Shown here: piece by piece, positions 28,595 through 37,371 of the stretch | Numbering within the stretch: position 1 is the stretch's first letter | Layout of the letters: each line of letters starts with the position of its first letter | Origin: Escherichia boydii | Lineage (GTDB): Bacteria > Pseudomonadota > Gammaproteobacteria > Enterobacterales > Enterobacteriaceae | Reading direction: 5' to 3' | Assembly (NCBI GenBank): GCA_041890495.1 | Contig: CP169086.1 | Coordinates: 2,604,001 to 2,668,000 of the forward strand | DNA: 64,000 bases | Program-made: the position numbers and the translations under genes | Notes under the pieces: model-generated | The model's input: only the letters and a program-made list of their open reading frames with translations | Database searches by the model: none | Told to the model about the DNA's origin: nothing

Positions 28595-31500
28595 AAATTT
28601 TGAGCCTGCGCCTGAAAAACCTCAACTCCCTCAAGGGCGAGTGGAAAATTGACTTTACCGCAGAGCCGTTTGCCAGCAACGGTCTGTTTGCCATCACCGG
28701 CGCGACCGGGGCAGGAAAAACTACCCTGCTCGACGCCATCTGTCTGGCGCTTTATCACGAAACGCCGCGACTGCAGAAGGTCTCTCAGGCGCAAAACGAC
28801 CTGATGACGCGCGACACCGCCGAGTGCCTGGCGGAAGTGGAGTTCGAGGTAAAAGGCACTGCCTATCGCGCCTTCTGGAGCCAGAACCGCGCGCGCAATC
28901 AGCCGGACGGAAACCTGCAGGCGCCGCGCGTGGAGCTGGCGCGCTGCGAAGATGGCAAAATCCTGGCCGACAAAGTATCGGATAAACTGGAGCAAACCGC
29001 CGCGCTCACCGGACTGGACTATGGTCGCTTTACCCGATCAATGCTGCTCTCACAGGGGCAGTTTGCCGCCTTCCTTAACGCCAGGCCGAGCGACCGTGCC
29101 GAGCTGCTGGAAGAGCTGACCGGCACCGAGATCTACGGCCAGATTTCCGCCATGGTGTTTGAAAAACACAAAGCCGCCCGCAGCGTGCTTGAAAAGTACG
29201 AGGCGCAGGCGGCGGGCGTCGTGCTGTTGAGCGAAGAACAACAGCAGCAGTTACAGCAAAGTTTGCAGGCACTTACTGACGAAGAGAAAACCCTGCTGGA
29301 ACAGCAGAAAAGCCAGCAGAAAGATTTTCAGTGGCTTACGCGCTATGATGAGCTCGTGCTTGAGCAGCAGCGCGTCATCGCGATGCAGCAGCAGGCGCAA
29401 CAGGCGCTGACGAACGCTGCGCCAGAGCTGGCTAAGCTCCAGCTCGCTCTCCCCGCCGCCCAGCTTCGGCCGCTTTGGGATCATCAGCAGGAGCAAACCT
29501 CGCGTCTGGCGCAAACCCAGCAGCGAATTATCGAAGTAAATACTCGCTTACAAGCCAAAACCGCGCTGCGCGCACGTATCCGCAATACCGCCCAGCGTAA
29601 TCAAGAGCAGCTTCAAACCGAGCTGACGGCGCTGGCGCAGTGGATGGGGGAGCACGAGCGCTATCGCCTGCTGGGGCAAGAAATTGCCGGCTGGCGCGCC
29701 CAGCTATCGCAGCTTAACCGCGACAAAACTCAGTTGGCCTCGCTTGCTGCGCGGATGAGCGAATTACGCAACAGGCTGGCCGGGATGCCGGAAAATTCGC
29801 TGACCCTGACGGCGGATGATGTTAGCGCGGCCATGGAGCAGCAGTCGCGGTCACGCCCGCTGCGCCAGCAGCTAACCTCGCTGCATGCCCGCTATCAGCC
29901 GCTGCAAAAGCGCCTGCGCCAGAGCGGTGAAAGCGTGCAGAAGGCCCGGGCCGAACAAAATAAGCTCAATGAAACGCTGACCCTGCGCCGCCAGCAGTAC
30001 AAAGAGAAACACCAGCACTATCTGGACGTGAAGGCCCTGTGCGAACGCGAAGCGACGATTAAAGACCTGGAAAGCTATCGTTCGCAGCTTGAGGCGGGCA
30101 AACCCTGTCCACTGTGCGGTTCCTGCGAGCATCCCGCCGTTGAGCAATACCAGTCTCTTGAGCTGACGGATAACCAGCGCCGCCGTGATGCCCTGGAAAA
30201 AGAGGTCGCCGCGCTAAAAGAGGAAGGCCTGCTGGTGCTGGGGCAGGTCAATGCCCTGAGTCAGCAGATCCAGCGCGAGTCAGACGAAGCGCAGACTCTC
30301 TCTCAGGAAGAGCAAGCGCTCACTAAAGAGTGGACGGAAGCCTGCGCTTCCCTGAACATCGCATTGAATATTCAGGACGATATCGCGCCATGGATGAACG
30401 AGCAGGAACAGTACGAGCGCCAGCTCTATCAGCTCAGCCAGCGTCTGACCCTGCAAAACCAGCTGAACGAACAGGAAGCACAGGAGCGACAGTATCAGCA
30501 GCAGCTGGCGGCCGCGCGCCAGGCGCTGGAACACACCCTGCTCTCGCTATCGCTTAACGTACCTGAAAACGGTAATGAAGCCGCCTGGCTGCACGCCCGC
30601 GAAGCGGAATTCGCGCAGTGGCAGGAAAAGCAAACGCAGCACGGCGTGCTTCTGGAACGTATAAACGCCCTGAAGCCGTTGCTCGACGCGCTTCCGGCAA
30701 CGAACAGCGAAGAAGCCGAACCGGTTATTCCTGACAACTGGCGCGACGTCCACGACGAATGCCTGTCGCTGCAGAGCCAGCTCACCGCGCAGCATCAGCA
30801 GGAAAAGCTGGAGCAAGAGCGCCTGCAGCAGTCGCAGACGCAGTTCACCGCGGCGCTCTCGGCGAGCTGCTTTGCCGATCGGGACGCGTTCCTTGCCGCG
30901 CTGCTGAATGACGACGCTATTCGCCACCTTGAACAGCTGAAACAGTCGCTGGAAAACCAGATACAGCAGGCCGCGGCTTTATGCGGGCAAGCGAACCAAC
31001 AGCTGCAGTCTCATCTGGCACAGAGGCCGCAAGGGCTCAACGCCGATGCTCCCACGCTGCAAAGCCAGCTGCAGCAGCTGGCGCAACGGCTTCGCGAGAA
31101 CACAACGCATCAGGGCGAGATCCGTCAGCAGCTTAAGCAGGACAGCGATAACCGCCAGCACCAGCTGGCGTTGATGCAGCAAATTGAAGAGGCCGCGCGC
31201 CAGGCGGACGACTGGGGTTACCTGAACGCGCTGATCGGCTCAAGCACCGGCGACAAATTCCGTAAGTTCGCCCAGGGGCTGACGCTGGACAATCTTGTCT
31301 GGCTTGCTAACCAGCAGCTTAACCGTCTGCACGGGCGTTATTTATTGCAGCGCAAGGCCAGCGACGCGCTGGAGCTGGAAGTGGTGGATACGTGGCAGGC
31401 GGATGCGGTCCGCGATACGCGCACCCTCTCCGGCGGTGAGAGCTTCCTGGTCAGCCTGGCGCTGGCGCTGGCGCTTTCCGATCTGGTGAGTCATAAAACG

Positions 31501-31722
31501 CGGATCGATTCGCTGTTCCTGGATGAAGGGTTCGGCACGCTAGACAGTGAGACGCTGGATACCGCGCTGGATGCGCTCGACGCGCTGAACGCCACCGGGA
31601 AAACCATCGGCGTGATCAGCCACGTTGAGGCGATGAAAGAGCGCATTCCGGTGCAGATCAAAGTGAAGAAGATTAACGGGCTGGGGTATAGCAGGCTGGA
31701 TAAGGTGTTTGCGGTGGAATGA
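28591..31722 (+). CDS. sbcC: Exonuclease subunit SbcC
   Basis: SbcC, 1043 residues (K-12 1048), is the Rad50-like SMC-type ATPase partner of SbcD. Walker A GATGAGKT is at residues 37-44. Two long coiled coils rich in Gln, Glu and Leu flank the zinc hook CPLCG at 506-510. The C-terminal lobe has the signature LSGGES near 945 and Walker B SLFLDEGFGTLD. The complex cuts hairpins and protein-blocked ends. Sequence and codon use are of the diverged, G/C-richer type throughout, unlike phoBR. araJ, which follows in K-12, is absent. Confidence 0.95.
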   Translation: MKILSLRLKNLNSLKGEWKIDFTAEPFASNGLFAITGATGAGKTTLLDAICLALYHETPRLQKVSQAQNDLMTRDTAECLAEVEFEVKGTAYRAFWSQNRARNQPDGNLQAPRVELARCEDGKILADKVSDKLEQTAALTGLDYGRFTRSMLLSQGQFAAFLNARPSDRAELLEELTGTEIYGQISAMVFEKHKAARSVLEKYEAQAAGVVLLSEEQQQQLQQSLQALTDEEKTLLEQQKSQQKDFQWLTRYDELVLEQQRVIAMQQQAQQALTNAAPELAKLQLALPAAQLRPLWDHQQEQTSRLAQTQQRIIEVNTRLQAKTALRARIRNTAQRNQEQLQTELTALAQWMGEHERYRLLGQEIAGWRAQLSQLNRDKTQLASLAARMSELRNRLAGMPENSLTLTADDVSAAMEQQSRSRPLRQQLTSLHARYQPLQKRLRQSGESVQKARAEQNKLNETLTLRRQQYKEKHQHYLDVKALCEREATIKDLESYRSQLEAGKPCPLCGSCEHPAVEQYQSLELTDNQRRRDALEKEVAALKEEGLLVLGQVNALSQQIQRESDEAQTLSQEEQALTKEWTEACASLNIALNIQDDIAPWMNEQEQYERQLYQLSQRLTLQNQLNEQEAQERQYQQQLAAARQALEHTLLSLSLNVPENGNEAAWLHAREAEFAQWQEKQTQHGVLLERINALKPLLDALPATNSEEAEPVIPDNWRDVHDECLSLQSQLTAQHQQEKLEQERLQQSQTQFTAALSASCFADRDAFLAALLNDDAIRHLEQLKQSLENQIQQAAALCGQANQQLQSHLAQRPQGLNADAPTLQSQLQQLAQRLRENTTHQGEIRQQLKQDSDNRQHQLALMQQIEEAARQADDWGYLNALIGSSTGDKFRKFAQGLTLDNLVWLANQQLNRLHGRYLLQRKASDALELEVVDTWQADAVRDTRTLSGGESFLVSLALALALSDLVSHKTRIDSLFLDEGFGTLDSETLDTALDALDALNATGKTIGVISHVEAMKERIPVQIKVKKINGLGYSRLDKVFAVE

Positions 31723-31742
31723 ATGGGGGGATCGTGCGGTCT

Positions 31743-31780
31743 GATGCCCTCACCCTGGCCCTCTCCCACAGGGAGAGGGT
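31743..31780. repeat. REP-like palindrome of the CCCTCTCCC family
   Basis: GATGCCCTCACCCTGG leads into CCCTCTCCC (31759-31767), ACA and GGGAGAGGG (31771-31779). An inverted copy with almost the same sequence lies at 59745-59782 beside mmuM. Both copies are in the non-E. coli-like parts of the window. Confidence 0.75.
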
Positions 31781-31790
31781 ACAAACATTA

Positions 31791-31816
31791 AAAACGGCAA
31801 CGCAAGTTGCCGTTTT
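31791..31816. terminator. Bidirectional terminator between sbcC and mak
   Basis: AAAACGGCAAC (31791-31801), loop GCAA, GTTGCCGTTTT (31806-31816): a perfect 11-base stem with A and T runs on either side, suited to ending the convergent sbcC and mak transcripts. Confidence 0.85.
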
Positions 31817-31820
31817 GCGT

Positions 31821-32726
31821 TTATTCGGGCCACAGCCACGCCGCGCCGCGCACGCCGCTGGAGTCCCCGTGCAGCGCTTTGCGGATCGGGGTTTCACACT
31901 CGCCGCCGAAGACCCACTGCTTCACCAGGTTCGGCACCGTGGCGTAAAGCCGATCGACGTTGCTCATGCCACCGCCCAGTACTATCACGTCAGGATCGAG
32001 AATATTCACCACGTGCGCCAAGGATTTCGCCAGCCGCATTTCGTAGCGGCTCAGGGCCAGCTCGGCGACCGGATCCTGTTCTTCGACCAGACGCATGATT
32101 TCGTTGCCCTTGAGCGGCTGGCCGCTCAGGCGGTGGTAGTCGGTCGCAAAACCGGTACCGGAGATAAACGTCTCAATACAGCCCTGTTTTCCGCAGTAGC
32201 ACGGCACTTCGGTGCGGTATTTAAGCTCGTCTTCGTCCATCCACGGTAGCGGATTGTGTCCCCACTCACCTGCCGTGCCATTGCCGCCGATATGCGCCCG
32301 CCCATTGAATGCCACGCCCGCGCCGCATCCCGTGCCGATAATCACGGCAAATACCGTCTGCGCTCCCGCTGCCGCGCCATCTACTGCTTCTGAAACCGCC
32401 AGACAGTTAGCGTCATTTGCCAGCCGCACTTCCCGCTGCAACCTCGCGCTTAAGTCTTTATCGAATGGCTGACCGTTGAGCCAGGTTGAATTGGCATTCT
32501 TCACCACACCGGTGTAAGGCGAAATTGAGCCAGGAATGCCCATACCTACCGTTCCGCGCTGCCCCGTCGCCTGCTCCGCCATATCAACCAACGTGGCGAT
32601 CGTTTCAATAGTCTGCCGGTAATCATCACGCGGCGTGGGCAAACGATGGCGGTACAACTGCTCCCCTGCATCGCCCAGTGCAATCACTTCAGTTTTGGTG
32701 CCGCCTAAATCGATACCTATACGCAC
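31821..32726 (-). CDS. mak: Fructokinase Mak (apparent interspecies hybrid)
   Basis: Mak (YajF), 301 residues, is a ROK-family manno(fructo)kinase that phosphorylates fructose at C6 in the cytosol. The phosphate loop IGIDLGGTKTEV, catalytic LANDANCLAVSEA, the ROK glycines GTGCGAGV and the zinc motif CYCGKQGCIE are present. GTG 32726 is the start, giving VRIGIDLGG as in E. coli. Residues 1 to about 165 match K-12; after MDEDELKYRTE the protein diverges (SGTGFATDYHRLSGQPLKGN), so a switch lies near 32,210-32,250. The frame is unbroken. Confidence 0.94.
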   Translation of the reverse strand: MRIGIDLGGTKTEVIALGDAGEQLYRHRLPTPRDDYRQTIETIATLVDMAEQATGQRGTVGMGIPGSISPYTGVVKNANSTWLNGQPFDKDLSARLQREVRLANDANCLAVSEAVDGAAAGAQTVFAVIIGTGCGAGVAFNGRAHIGGNGTAGEWGHNPLPWMDEDELKYRTEVPCYCGKQGCIETFISGTGFATDYHRLSGQPLKGNEIMRLVEEQDPVAELALSRYEMRLAKSLAHVVNILDPDVIVLGGGMSNVDRLYATVPNLVKQWVFGGECETPIRKALHGDSSGVRGAAWLWPE

Positions 32727-32850
32727 GGTACTCTCCTTATTTTTTTCAATATCAATAGCGTAGAGACGGACAACCGGATTGGCAATGCAAGGCCGCCGAC
32801 AATTCGTTATCATGCCCGCTAAATTTAACGACAAGGCCGTGGAAATTATC

Positions 32851-33762
32851 ATGCTGTGGTTCAAAAATTTAATGGTTTACCGTCTTAGCCGCGAGATTTC
32901 GCTGCGTGCAGAAGAGATGGAAAAACAGCTAGCCTCGATGGCATTTACCCCATGCGGCAGCCAGGACATGGCGAAGATGGGCTGGGTTCCTCCGATGGGA
33001 TCGCACAGCGATGCGTTAACGCACGTTGCCAATGGTCAAATTGTTATCTGCGCGCGCAAAGAAGAAAAAATCCTCCCGTCTCCGGTGATTAAACAGGCGC
33101 TGGAAGCGAAAATCGCCAAACTGGAAGCGGAACAGGCGCGTAAGCTGAAGAAAACCGAAAAAGATTCGCTGAAAGACGAAGTGCTGCACTCTCTGCTGCC
33201 GCGTGCTTTCAGCCGTTTTAGCCAGACAATGATGTGGATCGACACGGTTAACGGTTTGATTATGGTGGACTGCGCCAGTGCCAAAAAAGCGGAAGATACG
33301 CTGGCATTACTGCGTAAAAGCCTGGGGTCGTTACCGGTTGTACCATTGAGCATGGAAAACCCGATTGAACTGACGCTGACCGAATGGGTACGTTCCGGTA
33401 GTGCGGCACAGGGCTTCCAGCTGCTTGATGAAGCCGAGCTGAAATCGTTGCTGGAAGATGGCGGCGTGATCCGCGCGAAGAAACAAGATCTGACCAGCGA
33501 AGAGATCACCAATCACATTGAAGCCGGAAAAGTGGTGACTAAACTGGCGCTCGACTGGCAGCAGCGCATTCAGTTTGTGATGTGCGACGATGGTTCGCTC
33601 AAGCGTCTGAAGTTCTGCGACGAGCTGCGCGATCAAAACGAAGATATCGACCGTGAAGATTTCGCCCAGCGTTTTGATGCCGATTTCATCCTGATGACTG
33701 GTGAACTGGTAGCGTTAATTCAAAACCTGATTGAAGGATTAGGTGGCGAAGCGCAGAGATAA
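32851..33762 (+). CDS. rdgC: Recombination-associated protein RdgC
   Basis: RdgC, 303 residues, is a ring-shaped dimer that binds duplex DNA without sequence preference and limits RecA filament formation. The start MLWFKNLMVYRLSREI, the charged helix KLEAEQARKLKKTEKDSLKD and the C-terminus GLGGEAQR are those of K-12, with one Val for Ala difference that I notice. ATG 32851 is chosen over in-frame codons upstream because those would extend into the divergent mak promoter. E. coli-like sequence ends at about its stop codon. Confidence 0.95.
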   Translation: MLWFKNLMVYRLSREISLRAEEMEKQLASMAFTPCGSQDMAKMGWVPPMGSHSDALTHVANGQIVICARKEEKILPSPVIKQALEAKIAKLEAEQARKLKKTEKDSLKDEVLHSLLPRAFSRFSQTMMWIDTVNGLIMVDCASAKKAEDTLALLRKSLGSLPVVPLSMENPIELTLTEWVRSGSAAQGFQLLDEAELKSLLEDGGVIRAKKQDLTSEEITNHIEAGKVVTKLALDWQQRIQFVMCDDGSLKRLKFCDELRDQNEDIDREDFAQRFDADFILMTGELVALIQNLIEGLGGEAQR

Positions 33763-33776
33763 CGGGCAAAACGTAG

Positions 33777-33810
33777 GCCGGGTAAGCGTTAGCACCACCC
33801 GGCTTATTTT
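33777..33810. terminator. REP-type hairpin serving as rdgC/ppnP terminator
   Basis: GCCGGGT (33777-33783) and ACCCGGC (33797-33803) pair across AAGCGTTAGCACC, followed by TTATTTTTTATTT. It lies between the convergent ends of rdgC and ppnP. Confidence 0.65.
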
Positions 33811-34098
33811 TTATTTCAGATAGCGGCACAGATAAGAGGTAGGTTCAGCGACCTGCAAATGAAACTCGCTGTGGCCAGGGACGTTGAAAACTTGCCCGGC
33901 AGCGTAAACTTTCCATTCCGTTTCACCCGGCAGTAAGACGTTCAGCGCACCGCTGACCACCGTCATTTCTTCCGCTTCCGCCGTGCCAAAGGTGTATTCG
34001 CCTTCCGCCATAACGCCGACACTGGCGCGGCCAGTGCTGCTGCTGGTAAAACCAATGGATTTCACTTTACCGGAAAAGTATTCGTTACTCTGAAGCAT
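33811..34098 (-). CDS. ppnP: Pyrimidine/purine nucleoside phosphorylase PpnP
   Basis: PpnP (YaiE, DUF1255), 95 residues, is a small cupin that phosphorolyses a wide range of nucleosides to base and ribose 1-phosphate. The cupin barrel is seen in EGEYTFGTAEAEEMTVVSGA, LLPGETEW and FNVPGHSEFHLQV, with YLCRYLK at the end. It is moderately diverged from K-12 (ends YLCRYL there) and belongs to the non-E. coli-like block. Single gene, convergent with rdgC. Confidence 0.92.
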   Translation of the reverse strand: MLQSNEYFSGKVKSIGFTSSSTGRASVGVMAEGEYTFGTAEAEEMTVVSGALNVLLPGETEWKVYAAGQVFNVPGHSEFHLQVAEPTSYLCRYLK

Positions 34099-34169
34099 GA
34101 ACTGGCCCTTATATTTTTAGATAAAAATTCACTATAGGGGCCATGCTCATCACCTGTCACGCAAAATCA

Positions 34170-34847
34170 TTACATGAGGAGTTCCGAGGCCAGGCGAGCC
34201 ATCAGAACGTTGGATAACAGCACGGGCACATCCAGCGCTTTTTGCAGCAAATCACGATGATGCTGATGGAAACCCAGGCAGTCCAGGATCAGGACATCTG
34301 CCCCTCTCTCCAGCAGTTCCTTCCCGGCAGCAATGAGCTTGGCCTCACTGTCCCAGAACGGATTTGCCAGCGCATACAAGGGCACTTTTTCCAGCACGTG
34401 CCATTTTGCTTCCTGGTTATCCATGAGCTCCTCGATGGGGACAATCACCCCCACCTGATGACCATCCACGATGGAGGCCACCAGCGGCGGAATGATGCGC
34501 ATCGGTTCCAGCAGAATCGCATTGCGCGCCGTGAGCCCCTTAATGGGGGCCGTGCTCATCAGCAAAATAACGTCATAACCCTGATTATCGAGCACTTCTA
34601 TCACGCCCTGCAGCGAGCGCTCGATTTTCTGGCGTGAAACATGCGCCAGTTTACCGTCACTTAATAACGTCGCCAGGGGATCCTCCCCCGCCTCGACAGC
34701 GTAGTCCTCCATGACCTCTTCCCGACTCATCTTACCCAGCAGGCTCAGATGCGTTATCTGTTGTTCAGATACATGCTCGGTTAAGAGCGGTAACACTTCG
34801 CTTACAGGGACCACACCAATGGTGAGGATCGCCAACGTTGCCTTCAT
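34170..34847 (-). CDS. aroM: AroM family protein
   Basis: AroM, 225 residues, is the third gene of the aroL-yaiA-aroM unit of E. coli and is expressed under TyrR control, but its biochemical role is unknown. The fold looks like the Asp/Glu/hydantoin racemase group: LAILTIGVVPVSEVLPLLTE, VILLMSTAPIKGLTARNAIL, VLILDCLGFHQHHRDLLQKA and LLSNVLMARLASELL at the C-terminus, though I do not see the racemase two-Cys pair clearly (one Cys in LDCLGF). A gap of about 240 bases with no visible gene separates it from yaiA. Confidence 0.88.
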   Translation of the reverse strand: MKATLAILTIGVVPVSEVLPLLTEHVSEQQITHLSLLGKMSREEVMEDYAVEAGEDPLATLLSDGKLAHVSRQKIERSLQGVIEVLDNQGYDVILLMSTAPIKGLTARNAILLEPMRIIPPLVASIVDGHQVGVIVPIEELMDNQEAKWHVLEKVPLYALANPFWDSEAKLIAAGKELLERGADVLILDCLGFHQHHRDLLQKALDVPVLLSNVLMARLASELLM

Positions 34848-35084
34848 CTTAATCGCCTTCCATTACTTCAACATCGTGCACACAGGTACAGGCTCACTAC
34901 GCTGCACAGTTCATTTTTTCAACAAAACAGCACCAAGCGTAGCAGGTGATCCCGACATCGAAATGTAAAGATCGCCTGCCGATACCGGAGTTACTTGTAA
35001 TAACTAAATATTAACTCCTGCTTAACTTTCACGATGAGTAAAAAGTGTGATTCAGGCACGATCCTGGAGCGTTTAGGAAAACAT

Positions 35085-35276
35085 TCAGGTTATGTCGGGA
35101 TCTTCGTAGCGCCGTTTCGCATCCAGCGCTTCCTGCTCAGTCTCGTGCTCACTGATCAGCGAGTCCGGTTTTGGATGATCGGCACGCAGTTGATACCAGG
35201 TCACGGTATGACCCGTATGGCCTTTTTCAACGGTAACAATGCGCGCTTCACGCGGATAGGGAGGTCTGGTTGGCAT
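35085..35276 (-). CDS. yaiA: Small protein YaiA
   Basis: YaiA, 63 residues, starts MPTRPPYPREARIVTVEKGH and ends AKRRYEDPDIT, close to the 63-residue K-12 protein. It is soluble with no signal or membrane segment. It lies 44 bases after aroL on the same strand, consistent with the TyrR-regulated aroL-yaiA-aroM transcript. Its function is unknown; in E. coli it responds to oxidative stress treatments. Confidence 0.92.
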   Translation of the reverse strand: MPTRPPYPREARIVTVEKGHTGHTVTWYQLRADHPKPDSLISEHETEQEALDAKRRYEDPDIT

Positions 35277-35320
35277 AGCTCATCCTTTTTTTATGTCTGA
35301 GCTATAAGTATAGACGCCGC

Positions 35321-35845
35321 TTAGCTGGCACAAGCCAAACGCAGGGCGGTAATAATCTGAATCACAACGTCTTCGGGAGTGGCTGACGCATCCACCACGT
35401 GGTGAGCCGCTTCGCGGTATAGCGCATCGCGTTCCGCCAGCACTTCACTCACCTCTTCGTTGAGTGGTCTGGAGGTCAGCGCAGGGCGTTGCCCCTCTTC
35501 CGGAAAAGCTTCCAGACGCCCTACCAGAGCCGACACCGGCGCGCTGAGGTAAATCACAATTCCCTTTTCGCGCATAAAGTGACGATTACACTCCGCCAGA
35601 ACAATGCCCCCACCGGTCGCGATCACGGCAGACGGGGTGGTGACCGCTTTCAGCGCGGCGGTTTCGCGCGCGCGAAAGCTCTCCCATCCCTCTTGCTCAA
35701 CAATCTCAGCGATGGTTTTTCCGGCCTCAGTTTGCAGCCAGTGGTCGGTATCCACAAACTGGCGATGACACACGCGTGCCAGCTCCAGGCCAACGGTGGT
35801 TTTCCCACAGCCGCGGGGGCCAACTAAAAAGATGGGTTGGGTCAT
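35321..35845 (-). CDS. aroL: Shikimate kinase II
   Basis: AroL, 174 residues, phosphorylates shikimate at the 3-OH with ATP in the common aromatic pathway. Walker A is GPRGCGKTTVG near residue 9. The shikimate-binding Asp is in VDTDHWL, GGGIVL carries the glycine triplet, and the lid is in EGQRPALTSRPLNEEV. The ATG with the start MTQPIFLVG is the family start; a longer in-frame upstream extension covers the operator region and is rejected. TyrR boxes lie 38-78 bases upstream. Confidence 0.95.
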   Translation of the reverse strand: MTQPIFLVGPRGCGKTTVGLELARVCHRQFVDTDHWLQTEAGKTIAEIVEQEGWESFRARETAALKAVTTPSAVIATGGGIVLAECNRHFMREKGIVIYLSAPVSALVGRLEAFPEEGQRPALTSRPLNEEVSEVLAERDALYREAAHHVVDASATPEDVVIQIITALRLACAS

Positions 35846-35882
35846 AGCCAGGTGTTCCCCTTGATGCCGGATGGCTGAAGAG

Positions 35883-35923
35883 TGTAAAGAAATAATTGCA
35901 GAAGATGTTGCGATTACTTTACT
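35883..35923 (-). promoter_or_regulatory. Tandem TyrR boxes upstream of aroL
   Basis: TGTAAA-N6-ATTGCA (35883-35900) and TGTTGC-N6-TTTACT (35906-35923) both fit the TyrR pattern TGTAAA-N6-TTTACA. They are 23 bases apart centre to centre, that is on nearly the same helix face. E. coli aroL is repressed by TyrR through adjacent boxes in this position, with TrpR contributing. Confidence 0.7.
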
Positions 35924-35989
35924 GCAAAGCGGTACGGGATGACAACCCTGTGGAGGCCACACTGTACCACAAATTGACAATAATTATCA

Positions 35990-36448
35990 TTACGCTGTGC
36001 GGCGCTTCACTTCCAGCAGCCATTTATCCAGTTCGGCAGCAAACTGCTGGCGATCGCGCTGTGAAAGGCTGTCCGGTCCACCGGTCTGCACGCCGCTGGC
36101 CCGCATCGTATCCATGAAATCGCGCATGGTGAGCTTCTCGCGAATGGTCGACGGCGAGTATCGTTCACCGCGCGGATTAAGCGCCGCCGCCCCTTTCTCC
36201 AGCACTTCGGCAGCCAGCGGAATATCCGCAGTGATCACCAGATCCTCCGCGCTACACAGGCGAACAATTTCGTTATCCGCCACGTCAAACCCGGCCGGCA
36301 CGCGCAAAGAGCGGATGAACCGCGAAGGCGGTACGCGAATATTCTGGTTCGCCACCAGCGTCAGCGGCATGTGAACGCGCTCGGCGGCGCGAAATAAAAT
36401 CTCTTTAATCACGTTCGGACACGCGTCCGCATCAACCCAAATCGCCAT
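35990..36448 (-). CDS. yaiI: UPF0178 (DUF188) protein YaiI
   Basis: YaiI, 152 residues, has the DUF188 features: AIWVDADACPNVIKEIL with paired Asp residues, VADNEIVRLCSAEDLVITAD, and GERYSPSTIREKL. The acidic cluster resembles the PIN-like nuclease fold, but no activity is known to me. It is divergent from proC and runs toward aroL. Confidence 0.9.
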   Translation of the reverse strand: MAIWVDADACPNVIKEILFRAAERVHMPLTLVANQNIRVPPSRFIRSLRVPAGFDVADNEIVRLCSAEDLVITADIPLAAEVLEKGAAALNPRGERYSPSTIREKLTMRDFMDTMRASGVQTGGPDSLSQRDRQQFAAELDKWLLEVKRRTA

Positions 36449-36545
36449 ATTGTCTCCCCATAATGACTCTGTCGACTATTGTCGCCTGCATTTCGTTGTT
36501 AAGCTATCAATCAGAGAAAACAACGCATAATGACGGAGAATCGTG

Positions 36546-37355
36546 ATGGACAAGAAAATCGGGTTTATCGGCTGCGGTAACATGGGCAAAGCCATCCTGG
36601 GCGGTCTGATCGCCAGCGGGCAGGTGCTGCCGGGTCAGATTTGGGTCTATACCCCGTCACCGGACAAGGTCGCCGCGTTGCGCGATCAATACGGGATCAA
36701 CGCCGCCGAAAGCGCGCAGGAAGTGGCCCAGGTCGCCGATATCGTCTTTGGCGCCGTCAAGCCGAACATCATGATCAAAGTGCTGAGCGATATCACCTCC
36801 AGCCTGAATAAAGAGACGCTGGTGGTGTCGATTGCCGCGGGCGTCACGCTCGATCAGCTGGCGCGCGCGCTGGGCCACGACCGCAAAATCGTCCGTGCGA
36901 TGCCCAACACCCCCTCCCTGGTCAACGCCGGCATGACCTCCGTCACGCCTAATGCGCTGGTGACCACGGAAGAAGTGGCCGATGTGCTGAATATTTTCCG
37001 CTGCTTCGGTGAAGCTGAAGTGATTGCCGAATCGATGATCCATCCGGTGGTCGGCGTGAGTGGCTCAGCCCCTGCCTATGTTTTCATGTTTTTAGAAGCG
37101 ATGGCCGACGCCGCCGTACTTGGCGGAATGCCGCGCGCCCAGGCTTATAAGTTCGCCGCGCAGGCCGTCATGGGCTCCGCCAAAATGGTGCTGGAGACCG
37201 GCAAACACCCGGGTGAACTGAAAGATATGGTCTGCTCCCCGGGCGGCACCACCATCGAAGCGGTGCGGGTGCTGGAAGAGCGCGGATTCCGCTCGGCCGT
37301 CATTGAGGCAATGGCTAAATGTATGGAAAAGTCAGAGAAGCTAAGTAAATCCTGA
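36546..37355 (+). CDS. proC: Pyrroline-5-carboxylate reductase
   Basis: ProC, 269 residues, reduces pyrroline-5-carboxylate to proline with NADPH, the last step of proline synthesis. The Rossmann motif IGFIGCGNMGKAI opens the protein. The C-terminal dimer/active-site segment HPGELKDMVCSPGGTTIEAV is the family signature. The ATG preceded by a GTG codon is used, to match the family start MxKKIGFIGCG. It is diverged from K-12 at many positions and G/C-rich. It is single, with dgcC convergent just downstream. Confidence 0.95.
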   Translation: MDKKIGFIGCGNMGKAILGGLIASGQVLPGQIWVYTPSPDKVAALRDQYGINAAESAQEVAQVADIVFGAVKPNIMIKVLSDITSSLNKETLVVSIAAGVTLDQLARALGHDRKIVRAMPNTPSLVNAGMTSVTPNALVTTEEVADVLNIFRCFGEAEVIAESMIHPVVGVSGSAPAYVFMFLEAMADAAVLGGMPRAQAYKFAAQAVMGSAKMVLETGKHPGELKDMVCSPGGTTIEAVRVLEERGFRSAVIEAMAKCMEKSEKLSKS

Positions 37356-37371
37356 TCGTTTCAGTCGGGCG

